Positions 51,746 to 60,160 of a stretch of DNA of 64,000 nt are shown one piece after another. The DNA lies in assembly GCA_964539655.1 (NCBI GenBank), contig CAZIJH010000002.1, positions 62,001 through 126,000 on the forward strand. Reading direction: 5' to 3'. The stretch comes from CAZIJH01 sp964539655 (GTDB lineage: Archaea > Aenigmatarchaeota > Aenigmatarchaeia > CG10238-14 > SCSR01). The number at the start of each line of letters is the position of its first letter. Position 1 is the stretch's first letter. The translations under genes were made by a program, and so were the position numbers. The notes beneath the pieces were generated by a model. The model saw only the letters and a program-made list of their open reading frames with translations, was not told where the DNA came from and did not search any database.

Positions 51746-52356
51746 TCCAAATTTTTTTTTGACAAATTATCAGCATCCTTGAAAAGTATTGTCTTCATAC
51801 CAAGATTTTTGGCCATCTTCAAGAATTTTTCTCTATCATCAATGATTACGCATTCTTCAGGTTTGGCTTTTATAATTTTCAGTAATATTTTGTAAAATTT
51901 TGGAGACTTTTTGTTCATACCATGTTCAAAAGAAAAAACAAAATCATCGAACTCGTTTAATAATCCATACTTTTCATCCAAATATTTTACTCTTTCTTTT
52001 GTATTCCCGCTGAAAGCAACAACCTCGTAATTTTTCCTCAATTTTCTTATTAACGGCCGCATGCCTTTGACTGGTTTGTAAGAACTATGCCACATTTCTT
52101 TTATTGTAAAAATTTGCTCTCTGTTCAGATTCAACTTATGCGAAACGATTTTCCAAAATTCTTTGCTGCTCAACTTTCCTATTCTCAGCAGGTAACCTTC
52201 TTTTCCCGGAGCCTCCCTGAAAAGCTCGTTGATTAATCTGTCTTTATGACTATCTTGAGATTTAATAAATTTTTTAATTTTATGGAAAGCAATCGAGCTA
52301 CCATCGGTGAAATACACTCCTCCCAGATCGCAGATGACGAATTTTATCGGATTCAT
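51742..52356 (-). CDS. HAD-superfamily hydrolase
   Basis: 204 residues. Motif I is ICDLGGVYFTD, with Gly in place of the second acidic residue; motif II VVAFSGNTKE, and the C-terminal CVIIDDREKF (motif IV). The overall pattern is HAD subfamily IA (YihX-like). Loss of the second Asp suggests reduced phosphatase activity or a variant reaction. Composition is AT-rich relative to neighbours. Confidence 0.75.
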   Translation of the reverse strand: MNPIKFVICDLGGVYFTDGSSIAFHKIKKFIKSQDSHKDRLINELFREAPGKEGYLLRIGKLSSKEFWKIVSHKLNLNREQIFTIKEMWHSSYKPVKGMRPLIRKLRKNYEVVAFSGNTKERVKYLDEKYGLLNEFDDFVFSFEHGMNKKSPKFYKILLKIIKAKPEECVIIDDREKFLKMAKNLGMKTILFKDADNLSKKNLD

Positions 52357-52395
52357 TATTTGTAATTAGAGAGTGTTAAGGAAAAAAGCTCGTAA

Positions 52396-52761
52396 TTAGG
52401 CTTCGACTAATTGAAGTTGAGGAAGAAGTTCGCACATGTATGGTGGAAGGTTTTGTTGAAGAAATGCCAAAACTACAGGATTGATTTCGACCTGCTGATC
52501 GTATATATTATGTTCGTGTACTCTTCCACGATGTGTTTCAGTCTCATAACCAATGGTTGCTCTGCGTTCTCCAGGAAGATGGTAAATTATCTCTAGAATT
52601 TTTCTTGTAACCGTACTAACTCCGGATTCTTTTGTCCTTTCAGTCGTAAAATGTACATAAAATTCTGATATTTCTTTTAAATCAGGAACACAATTATCTG
52701 GAAATTCAAGTTCTGTTCTGTCTTCCTTACGTCTTTTTGAAATTATTTCCCCGCTTTTCAT
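52396..52761 (-). CDS. Hypothetical protein
   Basis: 121 residues, no membrane segment. It has a basic and acidic N-terminus (KSGEIISKRRKEDRTELE), a central beta segment (SEFYVHFTTERTKESG), the motif ERRATIGYETETHRGRVHEHNI and a C-terminal helix (VVLAFLQQNLPPYMCELL). I recognise no family. It lies between the HAD gene and tRNA-Leu on the same strand. Confidence 0.5.
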   Translation of the reverse strand: MKSGEIISKRRKEDRTELEFPDNCVPDLKEISEFYVHFTTERTKESGVSTVTRKILEIIYHLPGERRATIGYETETHRGRVHEHNIYDQQVEINPVVLAFLQQNLPPYMCELLPQLQLVEA

Positions 52762-52813
52762 TTGATTTCTAAATGATTGGTAGAATTTTAATTATTTAAG
52801 CTTGACAACAAAG

Positions 52814-52899
52814 TGCGGGAGGTGGGATTTGAACCCACGTAAGCACTAAGCTACTGGCTCCTGAAGCCAGCCGAATTGACCAGGCTATCGGACCCCCGC
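52814..52899 (-). tRNA. tRNA-Leu (anticodon CAG)
   Basis: 86 bases on the minus strand. The acceptor stem GCGGGGG pairs with CTCCCGC (one G-T), with discriminator A and no encoded CCA. The anticodon stem CTGGC/GCCAG encloses loop TTCAGGA, anticodon CAG. A long variable arm follows and the T arm is GTGGG-TTCAAAT-CCCAC, so it is a type II tRNA as expected for leucine. No intron is seen. It lies four bases after the nucleotidyltransferase gene, so it is probably processed from a shared transcript. Confidence 0.95.
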
Positions 52900-52903
52900 G
52901 TAA

Positions 52904-53758
52904 CTACTTGTTAATTATTTCCTCGAACTTCTTTAAATTCGGATCGTCGTTGACGGGGATCCACATCTCGGAAGGCAGAAGGACCTTAAGCATCTTTCCT
53001 GACTGCGCAATCTTTTTCAGGATTGTCCTCTCGATTTTTATTTCCTTGCCGGACTCGAGTTCATTTATCATCGGCAAAACATTTTCGCTCAGCCAGAAAA
53101 TTCCTATGTTCGAATCTTTATTGATGAACGGCTTCTCGACAAAATCGACAACTTTCCCGTCATGATCGATGACCTCTCCGTAAGGATAAACGGTTCCCGG
53201 CACGCATATGACTATCGCATCGAATCCGGCAGACTTGGCTGCCTGGGTTATCTTGAAAAAATCTTTCGGGAAATTTTCGTAGCCGACAATCTCGTCGTCA
53301 GGAAAATGATTCACGAATTCCTTGCTTATCACGCCGTCCTCGATCGCGAGCTTCAGCGCACCGCCAGATCCCAGTTTTTTGTCTTCGATAGAATATTTAA
53401 TCTGAACGCCGAATTTTTTCCCGTCACCGTAATAATCTTTTATCGAATCACCTTTCTGCGAGTTGTCGGTGAGGAACGCGAAATTTTTGAATCCGGAATT
53501 TCTCCACAGATCGAAAACGTACCTGCTCAGCGGGTGGTCGCCGATTCCGATCATGTGCTTTGAAAATTGGTCCTTGGTTACGTGAAGCAACCTAGTTCCG
53601 CTTCCTCCCATGAGAAAAACTATTTGTACGTTTCCATTGTTCGTGTCGTGAATTTTCAAGTTGACGCTTGGATCAACATAGAGGTGCTCTCCGACCTTTT
53701 GGTAGTTGTGATTGAGCCAATTTTCTGTTTTTTCGATGTTTACCATTTCGTGTGCCAT
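52904..53758 (-). CDS. NDP-sugar nucleotidyltransferase
   Basis: 284 residues. The signature FLMGGSGTRLLHVTKDQFSKHM is the GGxGTRL...K of sugar-1-phosphate nucleotidyltransferases; later, LGSGGALKLAIED and VIDHDGKVVDFVEKP match the same family. It makes an activated sugar such as dTDP-, GDP- or UDP-sugar for the glycan genes in this window. The start abuts the Trm5 stop; a later ATG (MVNIEK) is also possible. The sugar is unknown. Confidence 0.88.
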   Translation of the reverse strand: MAHEMVNIEKTENWLNHNYQKVGEHLYVDPSVNLKIHDTNNGNVQIVFLMGGSGTRLLHVTKDQFSKHMIGIGDHPLSRYVFDLWRNSGFKNFAFLTDNSQKGDSIKDYYGDGKKFGVQIKYSIEDKKLGSGGALKLAIEDGVISKEFVNHFPDDEIVGYENFPKDFFKITQAAKSAGFDAIVICVPGTVYPYGEVIDHDGKVVDFVEKPFINKDSNIGIFWLSENVLPMINELESGKEIKIERTILKKIAQSGKMLKVLLPSEMWIPVNDDPNLKKFEEIINK

Positions 53759-54544
53759 TCAGATCACTTTGATGTCTATCCTTACTTTCCATTTCCTCGG
53801 CGCGTACGGAAGAACCGACTGCCTGCCGATTATTCTGTATTTCTTGCCAATCTTCTTAAACTCATCTTTTATTTTCATTTCGACGTCCTTGAAAAGATTT
53901 TTTTCCTCGCTGACGGCGTAAAGGTTGATAATCCCCTTTTTCTTTTTCAGGCACCCTACTGCGACATCCAAAAATTCCAAGGCCTGCAACGGCAGAGGCA
54001 TTATGACTCTGTCGGATTTTCCTAAAAATTCTTTCGGAATTTTTCTCGCATCTGCATTGATCGGAACTATGATGTGCGAAAGCTTGTTGATTCTCGCGTT
54101 CTCTTCGGTGTATTTTGTCCCGTGCTTGTTTATCTCGACAGCGAAAATTTTCTCGACAGGCTTCCTCTTCGCGATCGCCACGGCAAACACCCCGACGCCC
54201 GCAAACAGCAGCATCACGGTCTCGTTTTTCTTTACCTGGCCCGCGATCCTCTGGCGTTCTGTAGATTCCCTCGGTGAAAAATAAACTTTCTGCGGGTCGA
54301 CTTTTATTGCGTACCCGTATTCCTTGTGCAGCACTTCGGTATTTTTGTCGCCAGCCACAAATTTGTAATCTCTCAATCTCACTGTACCTTTTCTCGAAGA
54401 AGTTTTTTTCAGAACGGATTTCACTATCTTGTTTTCCAGCATTATCTTTTCCGCAATCTTTTTTTCGTTCTTCGACTCGGAGTCGTCAACTTCGATTATC
54501 GCTACCGCTTTTTCTCCAGACCCTATTATGTCGAAACTTTTCAT
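53759..54544 (-). CDS. trm5: tRNA (guanine-37-N1)-methyltransferase Trm5
   Basis: 261 residues. The SAM domain has YFSPRESTERQRIA, LLFAGVGVFAVAIAKR and FAVEINKHGTKYTEENARINK, then IMPLPLQALEFLD at the NPPY-like motif, all of which match Trm5. It has a shorter N-terminal domain than eukaryotic Trm5. It makes m1G37, preventing frameshifts. It is in the same minus-strand unit as the nucleotidyltransferase and tRNA-Leu. Confidence 0.9.
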   Translation of the reverse strand: MKSFDIIGSGEKAVAIIEVDDSESKNEKKIAEKIMLENKIVKSVLKKTSSRKGTVRLRDYKFVAGDKNTEVLHKEYGYAIKVDPQKVYFSPRESTERQRIAGQVKKNETVMLLFAGVGVFAVAIAKRKPVEKIFAVEINKHGTKYTEENARINKLSHIIVPINADARKIPKEFLGKSDRVIMPLPLQALEFLDVAVGCLKKKKGIINLYAVSEEKNLFKDVEMKIKDEFKKIGKKYRIIGRQSVLPYAPRKWKVRIDIKVI

Positions 54545-54611
54545 TGCAAATCAGCTGATAATTATTTGGTCTAGGCAATTGATTTAAACATGCGATTACT
54601 GGATTTGTTGT

Positions 54612-55400
54612 ATGCTCACACTGGTTGGCCTAGGATTGAATGACGAGCGCGACATAACATTGAAAGGGATCGACGCCGCGAAGAACGCCGACAAAGTCTA
54701 CGCCGAGCTCTATACCGGAAAATGGAAGGGTGACTTCGAGAAGCTTTCGGAAAATTTCGGCAAGAAAATAATCCAGCTTCAGAGAAAGGATCTAGAGGAG
54801 AGTTCAGAAAAAATTTTGGAGGAGGCCAAATCAAAAAATATTGTAATTCTAGTTCAGGGAGATCCGCTGGTCGCGACGACCCATTCTTCGCTAATCGTTG
54901 ACGCAAAGAAAAATAAGATCGAAACAAAGGTAATTCACAATTCATCCATCTTTTCTGCCGTCGCGGAAACCGGACTGCACATCTACAAATTCGGTTCCAC
55001 AGTTACGATTCCGTTTCTGGAAAAAACAAAAGGGCTGCTTCCGGAATCTGTTTACATTACGATAAAGGAAAACAAATCGCGCGGACTGCACACGATGTGC
55101 CTGCTGGATGTTTCGGCCGAAGATAAAAAATTCATGGCGCCGAAAGAAGCCCTTGAAATTATTTTGAAGATGGAAGACGAGTTCGGCGAAAAAATCATAG
55201 ACGAAAATTCCGAGACAGTTGTCCTTTCTTCCGCTGGGAGCGATTCGAGAAAAATTTTCTCAGGAAAAATTTCAGACGCAGTGAAAATGGATTTCGAGAC
55301 TCCGTGCGTTTTGGTGATCCCGGGAAATCTGCACTTCTCGGAAAAGGAGATTTTGGAAATATATAATGAAGAATATAAATGTTTATATACTGATAAGTAG
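54612..55400 (+). CDS. dphB: Diphthine synthase (DphB/Dph5)
   Basis: 262 residues, full length. It begins LTLVGLGLNDERDITLKGIDAAKNADKVYAELYTG, the DphB signature, and shows VLVQGDPLVATTHSSL and the IHNSSIFSAVAETGLHIYKFG region. The enzyme methylates the diphthamide precursor on elongation factor 2. This is a firm archaeal/eukaryotic marker. Confidence 0.96.
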   Translation: MLTLVGLGLNDERDITLKGIDAAKNADKVYAELYTGKWKGDFEKLSENFGKKIIQLQRKDLEESSEKILEEAKSKNIVILVQGDPLVATTHSSLIVDAKKNKIETKVIHNSSIFSAVAETGLHIYKFGSTVTIPFLEKTKGLLPESVYITIKENKSRGLHTMCLLDVSAEDKKFMAPKEALEIILKMEDEFGEKIIDENSETVVLSSAGSDSRKIFSGKISDAVKMDFETPCVLVIPGNLHFSEKEILEIYNEEYKCLYTDK

Positions 55401-55412
55401 TAACAGATGCAT

Positions 55413-55892
55413 ATGTCACAAGAATACAGAAGCACAGAGGAAGCAAGTGAAAAATTGAATTCTACTTTGAAAAATCTCAACGAAGTTTTGACATCAAAAA
55501 AAGAAACAGACAAAGTAATTAGCGATATCGGACAACTCCAAATGCTTCTTTATGGGGACGGAAAGGAACAGGAAGGATTTATTCCAGGCGTTTTAAACGG
55601 TGCGAACCACAACACTCAGGGTTTTATGAACTTGGATGCGTTATACGAAAAAATTAGACCTTTGATAGATTCTATCAACCAGAAAATAGGTAAGAAATAC
55701 AAGTTCAATTTCGGCGGTCTAAAAGCTATTTTGAACAAAGACAACTACTTGAAACCAATTAATTATTTGTTTGGAAAAGCTGAGTCTGCACTTCAGACAC
55801 TGATTCCTTTGTACAAGGAACAAATTTTACAAGATAGGGACAGTACAGTAAAGGCTTACAACAGTTTCTTAGCAAAATACAAGCTTACGTAA
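55413..55892 (+). CDS. Hypothetical helical protein
   Basis: 159 residues from the ATG at 55413 (MSQEYRST); an ATG two codons earlier is possible. Almost wholly helical with a coiled-coil start (TEEASEKLNSTLKNLNEVL) and a later LKAILNKDNYLKPINYLFGKAESALQTLI. No membrane segment or signal. It lies next to the membrane protein array and could be a soluble partner. It ends convergently with three bases to spare. No family recognised. Confidence 0.55.
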   Translation: MSQEYRSTEEASEKLNSTLKNLNEVLTSKKETDKVISDIGQLQMLLYGDGKEQEGFIPGVLNGANHNTQGFMNLDALYEKIRPLIDSINQKIGKKYKFNFGGLKAILNKDNYLKPINYLFGKAESALQTLIPLYKEQILQDRDSTVKAYNSFLAKYKLT

Positions 55893-55894
55893 AA

Positions 55895-56494
55895 TTACTT
55901 GCCCGCGGAAGCAGAGTGTACGCTGTTGCCACTACTTTTGTTAATCCAGTAGATTGCCAGTCCAGTTACCACGACGACTATGATAATCCCCAGGTCCTGA
56001 GAGCTTATTCCGGGTAAATAAAATGACGGCGCTCCGTATCCTCCTCCTCCGATCCCTCCGAGATTTATTCCTGGAAATACAGCCGCGCCTCCGCTCGTTA
56101 TGAAGACTCCGATTCCGAGTATGGCCGCAATTCCTACAATCAGTCCGACATACTTTCCGAAATCAGGCTGCTCCTTGCCCGTGAGAGGTATGAAGAGCAT
56201 GAACATCACTATGAGGAACGAGAGTATTGTCAGAACTATCATCAACGTTCCGGCAAAAAGGTTTGATATGAAAGTCGAGATCTGCATCGCGGCCGGACCC
56301 ACAGGAGTGAAGACCATCACGAAAAGCGACGCGGACAGGGCAATTATCAGATTGATGTTTTTGGCTTCCTTGCCGAAAATCTTAGTCCTGTCGAGAAGTC
56401 CGTACAAAATCGCGAAAGTTATGATGAACGGAAGGTAGAACTGGAATATTCCCAAGTCCTTTCCCATTGCGATTAAATCCGAAATTCCTGCCAT
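55895..56494 (-). CDS. Membrane protein of the five-member array (member 1)
   Basis: 199 residues. Segment FYLPFIITFAILYGLLDRTKIFGKEAKN leads four or five membrane helices, then a Gly-rich loop (GINLGGIGGGGYG) and a single C-terminal helix (GIIIVVVVTGLAIYW). The LPF-x6-ILYGLL-x4-IFG core recurs in all five members of this cluster. Order, loop and last helix match members 2 and 3 best. Probably a small complex or pore-like assembly; no known family. Confidence 0.65.
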   Translation of the reverse strand: MAGISDLIAMGKDLGIFQFYLPFIITFAILYGLLDRTKIFGKEAKNINLIIALSASLFVMVFTPVGPAAMQISTFISNLFAGTLMIVLTILSFLIVMFMLFIPLTGKEQPDFGKYVGLIVGIAAILGIGVFITSGGAAVFPGINLGGIGGGGYGAPSFYLPGISSQDLGIIIVVVVTGLAIYWINKSSGNSVHSASAGK

Positions 56495-56501
56495 TTTTCA
56501 T

Positions 56502-57080
56502 TCAACTCTTCTTTCCGCCACCGAATCCAACTATCGCCGCGACGGACACGGCTAAAATAATTAGCACAATCAAAGTTAATATTGTTTCCTCTGAGAGACC
56601 CTGGCCGCCCGGACCGCCGAGAGAAGGCAAAAGTATTCCTCCGGGGATTATGAGATTCACTAGGCCGCTGGATATCAGCACGCCTGCGGCGATCAGAACT
56701 CCGAAAATCACAACGATTCCAGAACCCTTCTTGTCGAAAAGTTTCTGTCCGAGGGACGCGGCAAGATCTTCGGGAAGGAACATTCCCGTTATGAGAAGAC
56801 CGACCACGATGACCATCATCATCGATATTGCCTGCAGGAAAAACGCGGAAAGAGATTTTTCTATGTTTATTCCGAGAATCACCGGAGAAGCCCAGACCAT
56901 GAAAGCCGCGACAAGAGAAACTATCGTGTTGACCGCGACGTTCTCCTCGGCCTTTCCGAAAAGCCTTGATTTCCTGATTAGGCCGTAGAAAATCGCGGCA
57001 GTGAGCATGAACGGGAACAGGAACTGGAAAGCCCCGAGGCTCTGCAGTTTCAGAATGACGATTTCAAACGGGGTTGGCAT
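56502..57080 (-). CDS. Membrane protein of the five-member array (member 2)
   Basis: 192 residues. Same layout as member 1: FLFPFMLTAAIFYGLIRKSRLFGKAEEN, four more helices, a Gly/Pro linker (SLGGPGGQGLSEE) and a last helix (ILTLIVLIILAVSVAAIV). The segment MFLPEDLAASLG lies between helices. It begins directly after the stop of member 3 (TAGATG) and is seven bases before member 1. Function unknown. Confidence 0.65.
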   Translation of the reverse strand: MPTPFEIVILKLQSLGAFQFLFPFMLTAAIFYGLIRKSRLFGKAEENVAVNTIVSLVAAFMVWASPVILGINIEKSLSAFFLQAISMMMVIVVGLLITGMFLPEDLAASLGQKLFDKKGSGIVVIFGVLIAAGVLISSGLVNLIIPGGILLPSLGGPGGQGLSEETILTLIVLIILAVSVAAIVGFGGGKKS

Positions 57081-57635
57081 CTATCCCGCACCGCTCCTGA
57101 ATATAGAACTCGCGATGAGTATCAGCACCACGAAAATAATTAGGGCCGAAACGATTAATATTATGTCTGTCGGAGCCGACGGAGTAGTCGGGGTCTTTCC
57201 TGTCGCAGCAGGATTCGCTCCCAGCGTGAATATCTGCACCATTCCGCTCGTGACGAACAGCGCCACGCCTACAGCAAGCATTTCGTACACAGTCGTCCTC
57301 TTGGTGAACTGCTCTCCCAGAACTTTCATAAGGTCGGGATAGAATACGCTCGCGAGGATCATGCCGACGACGAAAATCAAAATCCACGCTGTAGCCTGAG
57401 TGAAAAACGTCGCGAGCGGAGTCGCGAAGCTGAATCCGACGAGGATCGGGAAGCCGAGAATCATGAACGAGAGGGAAAGCGCGACGAAAGAATTCGTGAC
57501 GATCGACTCTCCAAGTATCCTGGATTTTTTCAGAAGAGCGTAAAATATCGCGGCGCTGATGATGAACGGAAACAGGTAGTCGTAAAATCCGAGCTCAACC
57601 ATTTTCTGCACAACGATCTCGAACGGGTTCGCCAT
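57081..57635 (-). CDS. Membrane protein of the five-member array (member 3)
   Basis: 184 residues. YLFPFIISAAIFYALLKKSRILG is the shared N-terminal core; four more helices follow, then a linker rich in Thr/Ala/Pro (ANPAATGKTPTTPSAPTD) and a final helix (IILIVSALIIFVVLILI). Members 2 and 3 share the opening FEIVVQK/FEIVILK and are probably a recent pair. Function unknown. Confidence 0.65.
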   Translation of the reverse strand: MANPFEIVVQKMVELGFYDYLFPFIISAAIFYALLKKSRILGESIVTNSFVALSLSFMILGFPILVGFSFATPLATFFTQATAWILIFVVGMILASVFYPDLMKVLGEQFTKRTTVYEMLAVGVALFVTSGMVQIFTLGANPAATGKTPTTPSAPTDIILIVSALIIFVVLILIASSIFRSGAG

Positions 57636-57689
57636 TTTATCCTAATAGAAATTTGTTTTTCAGAATTTATTAAGCAATCGTGCTGCAAA

Positions 57690-58160
57690 TCAGGAATGCA
57701 TTATGGTGTCTTCGTCCTCTTCGAGCCTTTTCAGCTGCTCGTAGACCGCGTGCATCTTGTCCTTGTCATTCTTTTCCTTGGCCTTGTTCAATTCCTTCCT
57801 GAGTTCCGCCTTCTGCTTCCTTATGATTTTCAGCTTGCCCCACTTCGGCATGTTCTCGCTGTATATGTCGGCCGTCTTTCCTGTCGCATACATGCCAATT
57901 CCGAGGATGAAAATTATGCCGAACGCTATCAATGCAGTATAGCCTCCGAGCTGCGATACGAATACCGTGAACGTTGCGAAATACGGAGTGCTTGCGACGA
58001 GGATGGAAATAACGATCGAAATTACGAAGCTTATCTTCTTGTCGAAAAGTTTCAGCATGGAAACCATTCCGAAGAGCACGGCGAAAATGAGCAGGAACGG
58101 AAGAATGAAATTGTACAGAAGGTCGGCCGGGATGATCCGCGCGTAGTCAGTCAAAGCCAT
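57690..58160 (-). CDS. Membrane protein of the five-member array (member 4)
   Basis: 156 residues. FILPFLLIFAVLFGMVSMLKLFDKKIS is the shared core, followed by two or three helices. There is no linker and no extra last helix; the C-terminal 50 residues are a basic coiled coil (KLKIIRKQKAELRKELNKAKEKN). It resembles member 5 in this tail. It could be a basic cytosolic anchor. Function unknown. Confidence 0.62.
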   Translation of the reverse strand: MALTDYARIIPADLLYNFILPFLLIFAVLFGMVSMLKLFDKKISFVISIVISILVASTPYFATFTVFVSQLGGYTALIAFGIIFILGIGMYATGKTADIYSENMPKWGKLKIIRKQKAELRKELNKAKEKNDKDKMHAVYEQLKRLEEDEDTIMHS

Positions 58161-58237
58161 AAAGAAAATTGTTCTTCAACGCCTATATTCTTTAGCCGGG
58201 CAACGTTTTTTATATTCTTTTAATCACAATTTCTTTT

Positions 58238-58963
58238 ATGAAAAAAGTCATCGCAGGTTTTCTTGGCGCGTTCATTTCGATTTCGATTTTAACTAATGTT
58301 GTTCTGGCTCAAGGATTGGAAAATCCGGCGAAATTTCCGGTCGTTTTGAACAGCGACATGACGAGCTTCCTTACCAAAATCCTTAACATTCCTAGCGAGT
58401 GGCTGACCGGAAACGCAATTCTGTTCAACGTATTCCTTCCGTTCCTTGCAATTTTCATGATAGTTCTGGGATTCATGAAGACGCTAAGAATTTTCCAGAC
58501 AAGCGGAGCCATACAGTGGGTTCTGTCTTTCCTGATCGCGTTCATGACATTTCCAACTTCCGCATTTTTGTACATAGTCAGCTTCTTCCTCCAGCTGTCT
58601 GGAGTTGTTGCTGTTCTAGGATTCGTCGCGCTGTTCATCGGAGGAGTAGCGCTGACCACAGGATTGGGGATAAGAAAAAGGCAGTGGAGATATGAAAGAG
58701 CTGGGCATCTCAAGGATGTTTACAAAAATACTCTTCTGAGTTCTAAAAGGGAAGTCGATAACATGGACAAGAGAATAGAACAAATCGAGGACAGGATTGA
58801 AGACATAAGGACGATAAGATTGCCTGCGGCCGCTGGCGATGCGAATTTGGTAAACTCGTTGAACGCAGAAATAAAACAGTTGGAAGACAAGAAAAAAGAA
58901 TTTGCAGTAAGGTTGAAAGAACTAATCAAACAGGCGCAAGACATTCAAAGGTCGAAACTATAG
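58238..58963 (+). CDS. Membrane protein of the five-member array (member 5, divergent)
   Basis: 241 residues with a predicted signal peptide (ending LAQG near residue 25) or first helix. VFLPFLAIFMIVLGFMKTLRIFQT is the shared core, then three helices and an ~80-residue basic coiled coil (NMDKRIEQIEDRIEDIRTI, AEIKQLEDKKKEFAVRLKELIKQ). It shares the basic coiled-coil tail with member 4. It is divergent from member 4 with a 77-base promoter region. Function unknown. Confidence 0.62.
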   Translation: MKKVIAGFLGAFISISILTNVVLAQGLENPAKFPVVLNSDMTSFLTKILNIPSEWLTGNAILFNVFLPFLAIFMIVLGFMKTLRIFQTSGAIQWVLSFLIAFMTFPTSAFLYIVSFFLQLSGVVAVLGFVALFIGGVALTTGLGIRKRQWRYERAGHLKDVYKNTLLSSKREVDNMDKRIEQIEDRIEDIRTIRLPAAAGDANLVNSLNAEIKQLEDKKKEFAVRLKELIKQAQDIQRSKL

Positions 58964-58977
58964 ACCTTTTACGGAAA

Positions 58978-60159
58978 TTATTTTCTAACTTTGTTGTAAA
59001 CTTCTATAACTCTGTCCGCTATCCTGTCAAGCGAATATTTTTCAGTCGCAACTTTCTTCACTGTCTCCGCGTTTTTCTTGGCCCTTTCAGGGTTGTCCAT
59101 GATCCAATTCACATTCTTTGCTATCTGGTCGGGGCGATGCGGCTCGATTCCATATGCGAGCATCGGATCAACGAAAAACTCGTGCGGACCTTCTATGTCA
59201 GAAACCACTACTGGAGTTCCCATCATCATCGCTTCAAGAGCGACCAGGCCGAAAGATTCTTTGTACGTCGGCAAAACAAGAACGTCCGACGCCTTGTAAA
59301 ATGCCGCCAGCTCCCTTTTCGGAACCCATTTGCTGAAGTATACGCTGCCTTGAAGATTGTTCGCTGACGCGCAATTCAAAATTTCTTTTTTCGCTTCCCC
59401 TTCCCCTACAAAAAGTAGCGAAGAATTTTCGTGCCCGTCCTTGACTTCGCGGAACGCTTCTGTGAGATCGAGAACGCCTTTGTCTCTCACGAGCCTGCCA
59501 GCGAACATAGCGATTTTTCCATCCGGATATTGCCGATTGAAATTCCTTTTTTTAATTTCTCCCAATCCTGCGACCTTTGGATCAGAATTGAACTTGTAGA
59601 AATTCGATCCGTTCGGAATAACGTCGGATTTGTGCGCAATAGAAATTTCCGGATGATAAAATTTGCTGAGATCGACGTACGACTTGGACGGACAAATTAT
59701 CCTGTCTGCCAAATCCATGAGAGCAAGCTGATTTTCAGAATACCTTTTGTATCCCTGCAAAAATCTTTGCCTTTCGTTGTCGGGCATTAAATCCAATTTC
59801 GGTTTCATCTCTCCGAGAAGCTCGTGTGAAATAAGGCTATGCATCAGATAGACAATGCTCGCATTCGTCAGACTTTTTGTCATTCGAAATTCATGCGGGG
59901 ACATCGTGCACGAATTGAAATGAAGCACGTCGTATTTCTTGAGATTCACGTGTTCTGTGTCGTTCATGAATCTTTGCCAATTCCCAAACTGGAATGTCCT
60001 GCCGTTTTGTTCGTAAGTGACAGCTCCATACGGATTGTTGTAGACAGCATCGGCCTGAATACCCCTTTCCTCAAGAGACTGCTTCAAGTCTTTTGCGACC
60101 TCGGTCGCACCGCCGTTCCCGTTCCAGTTGAAAAATAGCACGTTTTGGAAGTCCCTCAT
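58978..60159 (-). CDS. Family 4 glycosyltransferase
   Basis: 393 residues. The N-terminal loop is LFFNWNGNGGATEVAKDL, with the donor domain MFAGRLVRDKGVLDLTEAF and the EX7E site PTYKESFGLVALEAMMMGTP. GT-B fold. It begins one base after the stop of the kinase-like gene, so the two probably act together. Acceptor and sugar unknown. Confidence 0.88.
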   Translation of the reverse strand: MRDFQNVLFFNWNGNGGATEVAKDLKQSLEERGIQADAVYNNPYGAVTYEQNGRTFQFGNWQRFMNDTEHVNLKKYDVLHFNSCTMSPHEFRMTKSLTNASIVYLMHSLISHELLGEMKPKLDLMPDNERQRFLQGYKRYSENQLALMDLADRIICPSKSYVDLSKFYHPEISIAHKSDVIPNGSNFYKFNSDPKVAGLGEIKKRNFNRQYPDGKIAMFAGRLVRDKGVLDLTEAFREVKDGHENSSLLFVGEGEAKKEILNCASANNLQGSVYFSKWVPKRELAAFYKASDVLVLPTYKESFGLVALEAMMMGTPVVVSDIEGPHEFFVDPMLAYGIEPHRPDQIAKNVNWIMDNPERAKKNAETVKKVATEKYSLDRIADRVIEVYNKVRK

Positions 60160-60160
60160 T

